A stretch of 64,000 nt of DNA, taken from Methanosarcina acetivorans C2A. GTDB lineage: Archaea > Halobacteriota > Methanosarcinia > Methanosarcinales > Methanosarcinaceae. Under the pieces are notes generated by a model. That model was not told where the DNA came from. It ran no database searches and saw nothing but the letters and a program-made list of their open reading frames with translations. The stretch is taken from positions 2,542,001 to 2,606,000 of the forward strand of contig NC_003552.1 in assembly GCF_000007345.1 (NCBI RefSeq), written 5' to 3'. The stretch's first letter is position 1; each line of letters starts with the position of its first letter. Of the stretch, positions 54,200 to 63,020 are shown one piece after another. The translations under genes were made by a program, and so were the position numbers.

Positions 54200-55393
54200 A
54201 TGTCCAGACAAGCTGAGGATTTACTGGTTAGGACTTTAAATGATGTGTCTTCTCTATTTGGAAAGGAGAGGTACAAAAAAGCCCTTGAAAAACTTGATAA
54301 AGCCGAAAAACTGGCGGAAAAAACAAAGAGGACGGACATCCTGTGCCGGGTTCTACTGCAAAAGGGAGCGATAATGACTGCCATGGGTAAGCCGGAAGAG
54401 GGCCAGGACCTGTACGATAAAGCCCTGGATATTTTCAGGACTTCCGATTTAAATGAGCCAGAGAGTTCTGTTCTTAAATCTACCCTTTCTAATACCTTTA
54501 GTGAGCTTGCAAGACACTTTAAAATGACAGATAGTATCGAAAATGCAGAAAAGTGTTACATGAACGAAATAAAAGTCTACGAGATTCTTCTGGAGAAGGA
54601 TCCCGAAGATGAGGACTCAAACCTGGAAATTGCCAGAATTTTCAAAGCTATTGGGGATCTATATGAGTATTTTAAGCCAGAAGAGATGGACCCCGAAACT
54701 GAAAGGCAGTATTACAAAAAAATTCTGGACATAAGGGAGAAAGCCTTTGAACTGCTTCCTGATAGTGAGACCTATATATATGGTCTGGCCAATGCCCTTA
54801 GAAATCTTGTTGATTATTATATAATTCGGCAGGACTACGAATCCGCGATCCAACTTCAAGAACGCGTTGTTGAGGTCATGGAGGAACTTATTGATCTTCT
54901 GGCAAACTGGAAGGACCTGAAAGCCAAGAGCAATACCTATGACAAATTGGGTTCCCTTTATGCGGAAATAGGAAAAGAGGAGCTTGCACAGGAACAGTAT
55001 TCAAAAGCCCTTGAATATTATGAGATGATTTTTGATGATGAACTCTGGCCCCTTTCTGTTAAGGCGATGCTGGCTTCCGAACTCATGGAACGCGGAAAGA
55101 CCCTCCTCCTTTCAAAGAAATACGAGAGTGCAAAAGATTCTATGGATATGGCCCTCGATTTCCTTGAAGGAGTAGATAAAGAAGAACTGGAAGACAGCAC
55201 AAAAGAATCCCTGGACCTAACATATGTTTTTCTTGGAGAAGGAGATAAGGAAGAGTCGGAAGACTCCGGTTATCTGTCTGAATTGGCTGGAATCTTCAGG
55301 GAGTATGCAAAAACTCTCTCAGACTTGAACCGGAATGAAGACGCAGAAGAGTTTACTGCAAAATCGGAAAAAATATTGGGGAAACTGGCTTAA
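54200..55393 (+). CDS. TPR-repeat protein gene 2 (short paralogue)
   Basis: A 397-residue TPR protein. It begins MSRQAEDLLVRTLNDVSSLF like the other two TPR genes and shares EKALEKLDKAEKLAE and the C-terminal EYAKTLSDLNRNEDAEEF. It is about half their length, lacking the central repeats. No signal peptide or catalytic domain is present. It is an adaptor-type scaffold; the partner is unknown. It starts at an ATG 17 bp into a promoter region shared in style (TTCCAATTTGTCTTC) with TPR 1 and TPR 3 and has no Shine-Dalgarno, suggesting a leaderless transcript. Confidence 0.85.
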   Translation: MSRQAEDLLVRTLNDVSSLFGKERYKKALEKLDKAEKLAEKTKRTDILCRVLLQKGAIMTAMGKPEEGQDLYDKALDIFRTSDLNEPESSVLKSTLSNTFSELARHFKMTDSIENAEKCYMNEIKVYEILLEKDPEDEDSNLEIARIFKAIGDLYEYFKPEEMDPETERQYYKKILDIREKAFELLPDSETYIYGLANALRNLVDYYIIRQDYESAIQLQERVVEVMEELIDLLANWKDLKAKSNTYDKLGSLYAEIGKEELAQEQYSKALEYYEMIFDDELWPLSVKAMLASELMERGKTLLLSKKYESAKDSMDMALDFLEGVDKEELEDSTKESLDLTYVFLGEGDKEESEDSGYLSELAGIFREYAKTLSDLNRNEDAEEFTAKSEKILGKLA

Positions 55394-55447
55394 GAGGGGG
55401 GGGGAATGAAGCTTCATAAATTTTCTCCAACATCCCCTTTAAGTAAC

Positions 55448-55559
55448 TGTCACAAAACAGATTAGGCAGATTTTTCATAAAGTTGATTTTCAATTGGTGA
55501 TATCGATCTTGAAAATCAAGGCATCGAATTGAAGCCTGTGCATAGTTTGTTCTGTGACA
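55448..55559. repeat. Small palindromic MITE-like element (112 bp)
   Basis: TGTCACA(A/G)AACA ends about 20 bp long (55448-55467, 55540-55559) are inverted to each other. Inside, TTGATTTTCAA and TTGAAAATCAA form a perfect 11-bp inner repeat. The element lies between TPR 2 and the hsdM relic. Confidence 0.7.
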
Positions 55560-55594
55560 ACTCCTTAGTCTTGCAGAAAGCCGGGATGGTTTAT

Positions 55595-56364
55595 CGGATT
55601 GCTTGTTGAGTACAGGGACTCTACCAGCCGATGAAGGTGGGCTGCTTTTACGATTAAGCCGAACATTCCCGTGCAGGACCATGTTCATGAGCGCGATCCT
55701 GACCATCGTAGAGTCAAAATCAAAGCCTTCACCATATCAGGCTTGTCTACTGCTTAAAAATGTACCTGTAAGCCATAAACGAAACCTGCCTTCCCGCATG
55801 CCGGGTCGCAGATCCTGTCATTGATATCAGGGTCCACAAGCTCGACTATCATTCTGATTATGTGCCGGGGATCCTGAACTGCCCGTTCTTCCCTGCAGTT
55901 GCGAGCTGGCTTAAGAGGTATTCGTAAATGTCTCCCTGCACATCCGAAGTCTGCCCTGAAATATTGAGTTCGTCAATAATCCCTACCGCTTCCTGCACAA
56001 GGGAAGGCTTCGGGATAATGAACACGGCATCTTTCATATGCTGGGAAAAAAGCGTCTTCTCCCCATCATGAATATTCTTGATAAACGGAAACACAACGTC
56101 TCTGACGTGTTTCAGCATCTCCTCAGCAGATTTGTGTTTCCATTCCGACCACCTGCACTCCTCATGCCCTTCAAAAATAGATACATAAGCCTTTCCGGTA
56201 GCATTTGCCCGCCTCTGTTCCAGTACGTCCATATCCTCAAGTCTCTTCATGAAAATGAGGTACGACATCTGCTCAATGGACTGCAAGGGGTTGGACAGCC
56301 CGCCGCTCCAGAACCTGTCCCAGAGGGCATCTATTTTTGACTTTTTTTCGGGTGGGAGTCTCAT
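55595..56364 (-). pseudogene. hsdM: hsdM relic (type I restriction-modification methyltransferase)
   Basis: The N-terminal 165 residues are well preserved (IDALWDRFWSGGLSNPLQSIEQ, then SYLIFMKRLEDMD, GQTSDVQGDIYEYLLSQLA), ending at GKNGQFR. A frameshift at about 55865-55875 follows. The next frame continues as HIIRMIVELVDPDIND then the SAM motif start DPACGKAGF, stops, and after an internal deletion shows GFDFDSTMVRIALMNMVLHGN (to about 55640). It was an N6-adenine methyltransferase subunit. The catalytic NPPF motif is absent. It cannot be functional. Confidence 0.85.
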
Positions 56365-56527
56365 GTGATCACTTGTTTTTAACTTATTCTAAGCGTTAAT
56401 TTTGGGCATTGTGCTTTAAATGTTGTGCTTTGTCACGAAGGTAGAAACTGACGTACCCTTTATTTCATAATAACGAGAAGTTATACTTTTTTTACCGTGA
56501 ACTTCTGGAAGAAGCGATTTATTCTAA

Positions 56528-56764
56528 CCTATTTTCGGCAGGTAACTTGATTTTTTCCAAGTATTTTTATTGATAGCGTTTTTGTGGGAAAACACATTTT
56601 CTTCCACATTAAACATTACTGCAAAAATGGTTCGTTACTTATATAGGACGTAAGATTTGAGTCATATGTTAACCAGCTTCAAGTATATTACAAATTTGCA
56701 GAATGTTTTAAAAACAATATCAGCAAAAATATTTAATTCATAATGTCGACCTGCCGAATATAGG
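56528..56764. repeat. MITE in the promoter of TPR gene 3 (237 bp)
   Basis: The ends CCTAT(T/A)TTCGGCAGGT are inverted to each other (56528-56543 and 56749-56764, one mismatch) and TTCTAA is duplicated on both sides (56522-56527, 56765-56770). At the duplicate locus before TPR gene 1 the same sequence appears once and uninterrupted (AATTCTAATACTC, about 43211-43223), the empty site. A related element lies at 60479-60746. Confidence 0.88.
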
Positions 56765-56794
56765 TTCTAATACTCTGTGTTCCAAATTTCCTTT

Positions 56795-59143
56795 ATGTCC
56801 AAACAGCTTCAAGACTTAATAGATAGGGAATTGATGAATGCTTCCTCTCTTGTTAAAAAAGGAAAGTACGAAAAGGCCCTTGAGAAACTTAATAAAGCTG
56901 AAAGATTGGCTGAAAAGGCAAAAAATTCGGAACTTTTTTGTCGAGTCCTGCTTCATAAAGGAGAGATATTGGATTCCATGGAGAAGTCACGTGAAGCGCT
57001 GTTGCAGTATGAAAAAGCTCTGGAGATTTCGTTACGCTTTTTTATGAGTGATCCACAGGATTCTTCCTCTCAGCGATGTCTTTATAATTCTATTGATCTC
57101 ATGGAAAATATTCTTAATAAAATAGATGATGTTTCGGTCGCAGAGAAGTCCTATGAACGCACTAATAAATATTTTGGAAAAGTAATAGGCACATATGAAA
57201 AGCTGATTGCTAAATATCCTGAAAACCATTATTACTTAATAAATTATATAATAACAGTGAAGAATTTAAGAGGGTATTTATTAAATGTTGGTAAATCTGA
57301 AAAGCAAATCCAGCTTATCAACAGTACTCTGGAAACTTTCAAGGAAATATTAAATATCCAGCCCGAAAATCCGGAAATATTTGAAAAATTAGATGAATTT
57401 GTGAAGGATCTGGGAGAAGAATTTCTGGATGATGAGCTTTTTGAAAATGCGAAAAAAATCTATGAGCATCTACAGGGAATTTACAGGGGCCTTCTGGAAA
57501 ACTATCCCGATAATGAGCTTGTACTTCATTATCTTATTGTCTCCTATGGGTATTTTGGGAATCTATATTCGAGGCAGAGATACCTTGATAGAATTGAAGA
57601 GACTTACCGGCCAGCCCTTTCAATAGTAGAAGACAACTTGCGTAAAAACCCTGAAAATACCGCATTTCTTGAGAACCTGGGTAAAATTCACGAGAAAATA
57701 GGGGTCACTTATTCGGAAGCGAAAGATCAGGAAAAAGCAAACTCATATTATGAAAAAGCGCTTGCAAACTTTGTGAATCTTAAAGGAAAGGCTTCGGAAG
57801 ACCCGGATTATCAGGCTGAACTTGGAAAAATTTTTGCCAATTTAGGGGAGCGTTTCGAAACAATAAATCGCATCGAAAATGCAGCAAAATCCTATTTGCA
57901 TAAAATTGAAATCTATGATTCACTCTTTGAAGAAGATCCAGAGGATGAAGATGTCAAAATGGATAATATCGACACCTTAATGCATATCGGAAACCTCTAT
58001 GCTGAAGCAGGATATACGGAGCCGGCAAAAAAATATTATGAAAAAGCGATTGAGGGATACGAACGGCTGCTTTCCGAAAACCCGGAGTCGACTGATTTTG
58101 AGATTGGCATTTCTGACATCCTCACCGCTCTTGGAGATATGTATGCGAAAGTGGGAGAGGAAGAAACGGAACCTGAAGATGCGGAACTCGAAACTGCACG
58201 GGAGTACTACGAAAAGGCCCTCAAACTGAATGAAAAAGAATTTGAACGGTATCCTGATGATTTAACATGCCAGGACGAGCTTATCAGGACTCTTGGCAAG
58301 CTTGGAGATTCATTTGCAGTCCAGGACAGGTACGAAGATGTAATTCCATTTTACCGGCGCATTGTCGAGATCAAGGAGCAGGTGGTCAGGGATGACCCCC
58401 GGAGATGGCTGGCTGTAAATTCTCTGACTAATTTCCTATATCAGCTGGGGTCCTATTATGGTAAGATTGAAGAAGTGGAACTTGAGAGGAAACAATATTC
58501 AAAAGCTGCGGAACTTTACTCAAGAGCTTTGCACGATAAAAACCTTCAGCATCAGATAAAAGAAGTGCTGGCTGTTGAAGTTCAGTCACATGGAACAGCC
58601 CTCCTTAAATCCGGAAAATATAATGCTGCAAAAGAAGCCCTGGATCTTGCCCTGGAATTCTTTGAAAACCTGTATGAAGAAGACCCGGAAGACGAAGAAA
58701 ACTATCCTTTCATCTGTGAAGCCCTCTTCCAGAACGGAAATTTGCAAAGAGCCCTGGAAAACTTCGAAGAAGCGGCTAAAAGCTTTGATTCCCTGCTTCC
58801 TATTGTGGAAAAACTTCTCGAATCAAACCCGGAAAGTCCAGAAGCTCGTGAAAATGCTGGAGTTACATATACTAATGTTGGAGAAGTATATTCTCTTAAC
58901 GGGGAGTATGAAAAGTCAAAGCAGGCTTTTGAAAGAGCCCTGACCATAAATGCAGTTCTTCTTGAGGAAGAACCGGATAACTCCCTCTACAAGATAAACC
59001 AGGCGCAAACATTTGAGAAATATGCAAAGTTACTCTCAAAACTGGGCAGAAGTGAGGAAGCAGAGGATTACAGCACAAAATCCGAGGAAATATACCGGAA
59101 ACTGGCTGAAGAGGACAGCGATGAAGGAGACATTAATGAATAA
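56795..59143 (+). CDS. TPR-repeat protein gene 3 (full length)
   Basis: A protein of about 782 residues made of tetratricopeptide-type repeats throughout. ATG 56795 is chosen over the in-frame GTG 56777 because it aligns with the starts of TPR 1 and TPR 2 (MS[KR]). Repeats of the form AREYYEKALKLNEKEFERYPDD and YSLNGEYEKSKQAFERALTI are easily seen; the protein is very acidic. No signal, membrane or catalytic domain is present. Such proteins scaffold protein complexes. It is followed 36 bp later by the 74-residue gene. It is the only undamaged full-length member here. Confidence 0.88.
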   Translation: MSKQLQDLIDRELMNASSLVKKGKYEKALEKLNKAERLAEKAKNSELFCRVLLHKGEILDSMEKSREALLQYEKALEISLRFFMSDPQDSSSQRCLYNSIDLMENILNKIDDVSVAEKSYERTNKYFGKVIGTYEKLIAKYPENHYYLINYIITVKNLRGYLLNVGKSEKQIQLINSTLETFKEILNIQPENPEIFEKLDEFVKDLGEEFLDDELFENAKKIYEHLQGIYRGLLENYPDNELVLHYLIVSYGYFGNLYSRQRYLDRIEETYRPALSIVEDNLRKNPENTAFLENLGKIHEKIGVTYSEAKDQEKANSYYEKALANFVNLKGKASEDPDYQAELGKIFANLGERFETINRIENAAKSYLHKIEIYDSLFEEDPEDEDVKMDNIDTLMHIGNLYAEAGYTEPAKKYYEKAIEGYERLLSENPESTDFEIGISDILTALGDMYAKVGEEETEPEDAELETAREYYEKALKLNEKEFERYPDDLTCQDELIRTLGKLGDSFAVQDRYEDVIPFYRRIVEIKEQVVRDDPRRWLAVNSLTNFLYQLGSYYGKIEEVELERKQYSKAAELYSRALHDKNLQHQIKEVLAVEVQSHGTALLKSGKYNAAKEALDLALEFFENLYEEDPEDEENYPFICEALFQNGNLQRALENFEEAAKSFDSLLPIVEKLLESNPESPEARENAGVTYTNVGEVYSLNGEYEKSKQAFERALTINAVLLEEEPDNSLYKINQAQTFEKYAKLLSKLGRSEEAEDYSTKSEEIYRKLAEEDSDEGDINE

Positions 59144-59179
59144 AAATGAATTTTAAGAGCCATGTAGATCCGTGATTTT

Positions 59180-59404
59180 ATGCACAAAACCTTCAGAGAA
59201 TTTAACGGCAAAACCTATATGCTCGACGAACTGAGCTATTTCGGGCTTGATAAATCCGATGCCGAGAAAAGAAAAAAAATGATCAAAAAGAGCGGGCTTG
59301 GGGCCAGATGCATAAAGAAAGCAAATGGTAAATACGTAGTATACCGCGAGTATACCGGCGATATAAAGGAAGAAGACGGCTCTTCACTGTTTCGAGTTGG
59401 GTGA
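59180..59404 (+). CDS. Conserved 74-residue protein (copy B)
   Basis: Nearly identical to the copy at 51637 (KIKKSGLGARCIKKANGKYV, then YREYTGDIKEEDG). It lies 36 bp downstream of TPR gene 3 in the same direction, and its vestige follows TPR gene 1 at 47549-47600. The pair TPR plus small protein therefore behaves as a repeated module. No family is recognised. The strong conservation of the two copies suggests recent duplication or selection. Confidence 0.78.
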   Translation: MHKTFREFNGKTYMLDELSYFGLDKSDAEKRKKMIKKSGLGARCIKKANGKYVVYREYTGDIKEEDGSSLFRVG

Positions 59405-59522
59405 AAATACTTCCTCAGTTACAGGTTTCCAGTTCAAAAAAATAAATATGTAGCTTTCGTCTCCGCTTTCAAATCGAGCAGAAACTTCACTGCGTCAGGA
59501 TGCAGCCCTACTCTGAAACTCA

Positions 59523-59714
59523 TCAGACTTCATCCAGGCTTACAAACTTATCTTTTTCTTCAAGTTTTTTGTACTGGCGCTCCATGAATGCCTCATAATC
59601 AACTTCATCCATCAGGCGCTTGAGAATTTCGTTGTAGGTTTCCCCTTTCATGCCATACTTCTTTAGCCTGTCTCTTACGTCTTTTGTGACCGGAATTGTG
59701 GTAGCTTCACTCAT
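59523..59714 (-). CDS. Antitoxin-like ribbon-helix-helix protein (VapB/DUF7557 type)
   Basis: A 63-residue protein: TTIPVTKDVRDRLKKYGMKGETYNEILKRLMDE, the strand-helix-helix of small archaeal antitoxin-type DNA-binding proteins, and an acidic C-terminal tail (KKLEEKDKFVSLDEV) that would contact a toxin. No toxin gene adjoins: upstream is non-coding and downstream is the convergent 74-residue gene. It is an orphan, or regulates in trans. Confidence 0.8.
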   Translation of the reverse strand: MSEATTIPVTKDVRDRLKKYGMKGETYNEILKRLMDEVDYEAFMERQYKKLEEKDKFVSLDEV

Positions 59715-60126
59715 AATGCTCTTTTAAGTTATTAAAGTTATAAGGACTTATAAGTTACTATTAATTACTTTTAATTAGCAGTTCCTGAAAAATCGAATCA
59801 AAATTTATTTCGATCTCTTCTGTCTTTTGGAAAAGATCACTTTCCTTCGTTGAGCGTGGCAGAAACTATTAGCATTACAATATGACTGCACATGTCCGAA
59901 AAAGTGTTATCCTATCCTCGAAAAGGGTTTTTAAATTCGCATGGTATCGAAAGCCTCCGCCAGCTTGTCTGGCGGCCCTTCCCCATAAGAAGAAAAAAGT
60001 TGAAGGAAGAAGGAGTAAAAAGGCTGAATGCCGAAAGAAAAAGCTTGAAAAAGCAGTAAAGAGAGATAAAAGAAGGAATAAGTTGTTATTTGTCAATTTT
60101 TTTACTTAATTGGGTTGTAATTTACC
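59715..60126. other. Intergenic region with a small hairpin
   Basis: CCGCCAG/CTGGCGG (59957-59963, 59969-59975) is a perfect 7-bp stem with a 5-nt loop. A 75-codon frame (59882-60109) is extremely Lys/Arg-rich with no start signals and was not accepted as a gene. Confidence 0.45.
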
Positions 60127-60240
60127 GATTCTCTTCTTTTTTGTCTTTTTATGGGACACGCCGCTCTCCTTCATCGAGCGTGACAAGAACGGTTCGGTAA
60201 GCCGAATATAGTTGTACGGGTCAGAGTTCAGTATTCAATT
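60127..60240. repeat. 114-bp direct repeat, left copy
   Basis: Matches 63229-63342 over the same length with about five differences. Both copies lie just beyond an hsdS 3' end, contain a CGCTC/GAGCG hairpin and a pyrimidine run, and probably represent the original hsdS terminator region. Together they bracket the retron. Confidence 0.85.
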
Positions 60241-60258
60241 TTTTGCAATTCATGCTTA

Positions 60259-60332
60259 TTAAACCAGCTCTCTTGTAAAGGATTTTTGCATGAGAGCGTC
60301 TATTACTTTGCTTTTTCGGGTGGGAGTTTCAT
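60259..60332 (-). pseudogene. Deletion scar joining the start of hsdM to the end of hsdS
   Basis: Read on the minus strand, ATG 60332 begins MKLPPEK as in hsdM. About 20 nt later the sequence becomes the end of hsdS in another frame: VIDALMQKSFTRELV, then TAA at 60259-60261. Both parents encode (K)IDAL at the junction, so deletion at short homology is likely. Everything between, a whole hsdM-hsdS pair, is missing. Confidence 0.7.
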
Positions 60333-60478
60333 GTGATCACTTGTTTTTAACTTAATCATTTATTTTTAATTTATTTTTTAGCTCGTTTTTAATCTGTTTT
60401 TAATCTTCTTTTTAACTTGTTTTGAGCATTAGTTTCGGGTATCTGGCTTTAAATGTTGTGCTTTGTTATGAACTTACC

Positions 60479-60746
60479 TTCGGCAGGTCGATATTTAATT
60501 TTTAATAATTTTTTACTGATGGCAATTTTGAAAATGATGTTCAATAATTGTGTGTATTTGTTAAGTTTACATATGACCAATTATTAATCACTCATGCTAA
60601 ACTTTAAAGAAAAAAAATGATTCAATACTTATATAGGTTGTGAGAGTTGGATCACACGTTAACCAGCTTTAAACATAATAATAGTCATATTATGTTTTAA
60701 ACGGCATCGGGAAAAATATTTTAATTTATAATGTCGACATGCCGAA
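60479..60746. repeat. Diverged copy of the CGGCAGGTCGA MITE
   Basis: TTCGGCAGGTCGA at 60479-60491 and TGTCGACATGCCGAA at 60732-60746 are inverted to each other. The interior resembles the MITE at 56528-56764. The flanks also match the region between hsdM and TPR 3, so this is a third, truncated copy of that locus without the TPR gene. Confidence 0.65.
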
Positions 60747-61086
60747 ATTAAGATGAAGGAAAGATTCGATCTTTTCATAAAAATTAACCTTAGGTGGTAA
60801 AAAGTCGGAATCTGAAACTCAAAACCCATCCCAGAAACCTGAAAATAAACCCAATACAATCCTCAAAACAGTTGAAATATTATCCCCCTTCAATATAGAA
60901 TTTTCGGGAAAAACCTAGAAAAGCTAGCTGGATTTGTTTAATTTGAGGATCTTGGACAAGAATCTAAAAATTTAAAGAAGATCAGGAATTTTTCTTGGAG
61001 TGTGAGAGGCTGAAAATTATATAACCTGAACAAAGTGATGGACATGCTGGGATAAAATGAAACATTTTGTGATAATACAAAAATTA
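60747..61086. other. Intergenic region downstream of the retron RT
   Basis: AT-rich, without a supported gene; it contains the 3' end of the reverse transcriptase transcript. Confidence 0.5.
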
Positions 61087-62775
61087 TTATCCACAATTTT
61101 TATTAAAATCATATAATATTCTCTTCATTTCGTCTCTCATAATTAGACAATAAAATTGATCTTTTTCTTTGGCCTTATTATTATTTCTCATCATTATTTT
61201 TAATTCTTCACATAATTCATTGTTCAGATTGAAATTAGTTACTATCGAAATTAAATCCAAATCTTCATAGCATGTACATTTAAAAAACTGTCTGAATGTA
61301 CTGTTTTCGCTATCAGTATTTTTTCTCCTTTCATTCTTGTCTGATATATCACTTGATTTCATAACAAATGCTACAGCTATGGTATCACCATAAAACTCAG
61401 TAGTAGCTTTCATGTCATAAATTTCATGACCATGATGATGTCCACCCGTCGTTCCAGTATAATGACCTATAATGTATTTCATACATTTCTTATATATTTC
61501 ATTTTTAACATCCAAACAGTCGCTACAAGCTTCAACCCCGTGTATTTTCGTACTACATTTTTCTTTCAGGTTGTTCAACTGTTTTTTAAACTCTTCTGTA
61601 AATGCACCTTCTGGAAGTTCTACAATCTTTGTAAAGAATCCTAATTCATCAAATTTAACTAAAATAGTTTTAGACACTCTTTTCAACTGATTTGTGTTAA
61701 TTTCGCTCTCTTTTATTTCTTTTATATGTTCATTATATTCGGACCAATCAATTTTTTTAAGTGATTCTATTAAAGGTGTCGCAAATTCAGGATCAACCGC
61801 ATTGGCACATCCTAAGTGTCCAAATATTCTTTCTCTAAAAAAAGGATCATTTGATCTATTTTCTGCAACTGGACCATTAGTTTGGATATTATTAACAATT
61901 GCTTTTAGATTCTTTTTCTTGTTCCTACCAATACTAACTTTGTCGTTGACCACTAACCCTGTAACTTTTTGTCTTGAGCCTTTTGAAAACATTCTAGTTT
62001 TTTCATGATTCACAACAAATCCATCATCCTCAATGATCCCAATAATTTTTTCTTTGTGCATGGGAAGCTTATATGAGCCAGAAATCGTGACATCATCTGC
62101 ATATCTTGAATACCTAAAATTTCGTCTTGCACAATATTTTGCTATCTTTTTGTCAAGTTTTAAAGCGACCAAGTTGGCTAACATTGGACTTGTAGGTGCA
62201 CCCTGAGGTAATTTCCAATGATAAGTACAAAGATCAGCAAGTGTCCAAGCAATTTTTTTAGTATACCCAGCCGATTTAAATACATAATAAACAGATCTGA
62301 AATTTATGCTTGGGAAAAAATCTTTAATGTCGACACCTAATACCAGATCTTGATTTACATGCACTTTAGCATTAGTAAAAATCGTCTTACCAGGAATGAA
62401 TCCATGTGCGTAATCGCCAGAATTTAACTTATATAAAATATTGTCTAAAATCCATCTTTGAATATATTTCATTTTTTTAGATGGTGCATTGATTTCCCTA
62501 AAATCCCCATTTTTCTTAGGTAGTTTAAATGTAATATATCCTTTCTTTTTGTTTGACAGAAAAAGATTAACTTGTTTAAGCGAAGAATTTGTTAGTTTGC
62601 AAAAGTGGTTGATGTCATATATGTAAGGTAAATTTTTTGATTTTAATCGTTTGAAGGACTTGAATTGTTCTTCGTATTCCTCTTCAGTTAGGTTTGGAAT
62701 TATGCCTTCTTCTGTGTAATTTTTAAACAAGATTTGTAATTTTTCATCTTCTGTTAGTTTATTTTCCACAGACAC
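61087..62775 (-). CDS. Retron-type reverse transcriptase with C-terminal extension
   Basis: A reverse transcriptase of about 562 residues. Domains in order (numbering from 62775) are an N-terminal helical region and INAPSKKMKYIQRWIL (RT1/2). Next come VDIKDFFPSINF (first catalytic Asp), LPQGAPTSPMLANL (RT4), RYSRYADDVTIS (YADD, about residue 225) and KVTGLVVNDKVSIGR, the VTG motif of retron RTs. From about residue 350 a unique extension has a CSDCLD pair, GGHHHGHE and EFYGDTIAVAFVMKSSD, then YCLIMRDEMKRIL. The D..(x)n..MKS spacing could be a PD-(D/E)xK-like core (inference). The frame opens at 62829, but GTG 62775 or a nearby codon is the likely start, outside the a2 repeat. It makes msDNA from the adjacent ncRNA. 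Confidence 0.88.
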   Translation of the reverse strand: MSVENKLTEDEKLQILFKNYTEEGIIPNLTEEEYEEQFKSFKRLKSKNLPYIYDINHFCKLTNSSLKQVNLFLSNKKKGYITFKLPKKNGDFREINAPSKKMKYIQRWILDNILYKLNSGDYAHGFIPGKTIFTNAKVHVNQDLVLGVDIKDFFPSINFRSVYYVFKSAGYTKKIAWTLADLCTYHWKLPQGAPTSPMLANLVALKLDKKIAKYCARRNFRYSRYADDVTISGSYKLPMHKEKIIGIIEDDGFVVNHEKTRMFSKGSRQKVTGLVVNDKVSIGRNKKKNLKAIVNNIQTNGPVAENRSNDPFFRERIFGHLGCANAVDPEFATPLIESLKKIDWSEYNEHIKEIKESEINTNQLKRVSKTILVKFDELGFFTKIVELPEGAFTEEFKKQLNNLKEKCSTKIHGVEACSDCLDVKNEIYKKCMKYIIGHYTGTTGGHHHGHEIYDMKATTEFYGDTIAVAFVMKSSDISDKNERRKNTDSENSTFRQFFKCTCYEDLDLISIVTNFNLNNELCEELKIMMRNNNKAKEKDQFYCLIMRDEMKRILYDFNKNCG

Positions 62776-62817
62776 CACTATAACCAACTTAAAAAAATAT
62801 ATTGATAAATATGTTTT

Positions 62818-62999
62818 AGTTGCCCTCACTAAATCGTTGGGCGATTTACTGCATGGAATATCCAGTGCAGCCAGGGTACCGGCGGAGCGGATATTTCATG
62901 TTTTCGGCCAAAGGTTTACCTTTGCTAAGTATGGCATTTGCATGGTGTAACACCACACATAACTCTCTGGCGAGAGTTAATTCAAAACTGAGGGCAACT
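62818..62999 (-). ncRNA. Retron msr-msd non-coding RNA
   Basis: Perfect 11-nt inverted repeats AGTTGCCCTCA (a1 at 62999-62989, a2 at 62828-62818) close a region of about 182 nt. Read 5'-3' on the minus strand its stems are AACTCTC/GAGAGTT (62978-62961), TGGTG/CACCA (62955-62943) and CAAAGG/CCTTTG with loop TAAA (62924-62909). A 9-bp stem around ATATCC/GGATAT (62897-62855) and AAATCG/CGATTT (62847-62831) follow. The arrangement, ending about 40 nt before the RT start, is that of a retron. The branching guanosine is not certain; an AGC occurs at 62926-62924. Confidence 0.82.
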
Positions 63000-63020
63000 G
63001 AAGAAATGGAAGTTTACATA

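Noticed and set aside
59882-60109. A 75-codon Lys/Arg-rich frame.
   Set aside because: Low-complexity purine-rich sequence without a ribosome site; its start overlaps a hairpin and it resembles no protein.
62776-62829. Longest possible N-terminus of the reverse transcriptase (start at 62829).
   Set aside because: That start lies inside the a2 repeat of the retron RNA and adds a hydrophobic stretch unlike RT N-termini; a start near 62775 is more sensible.
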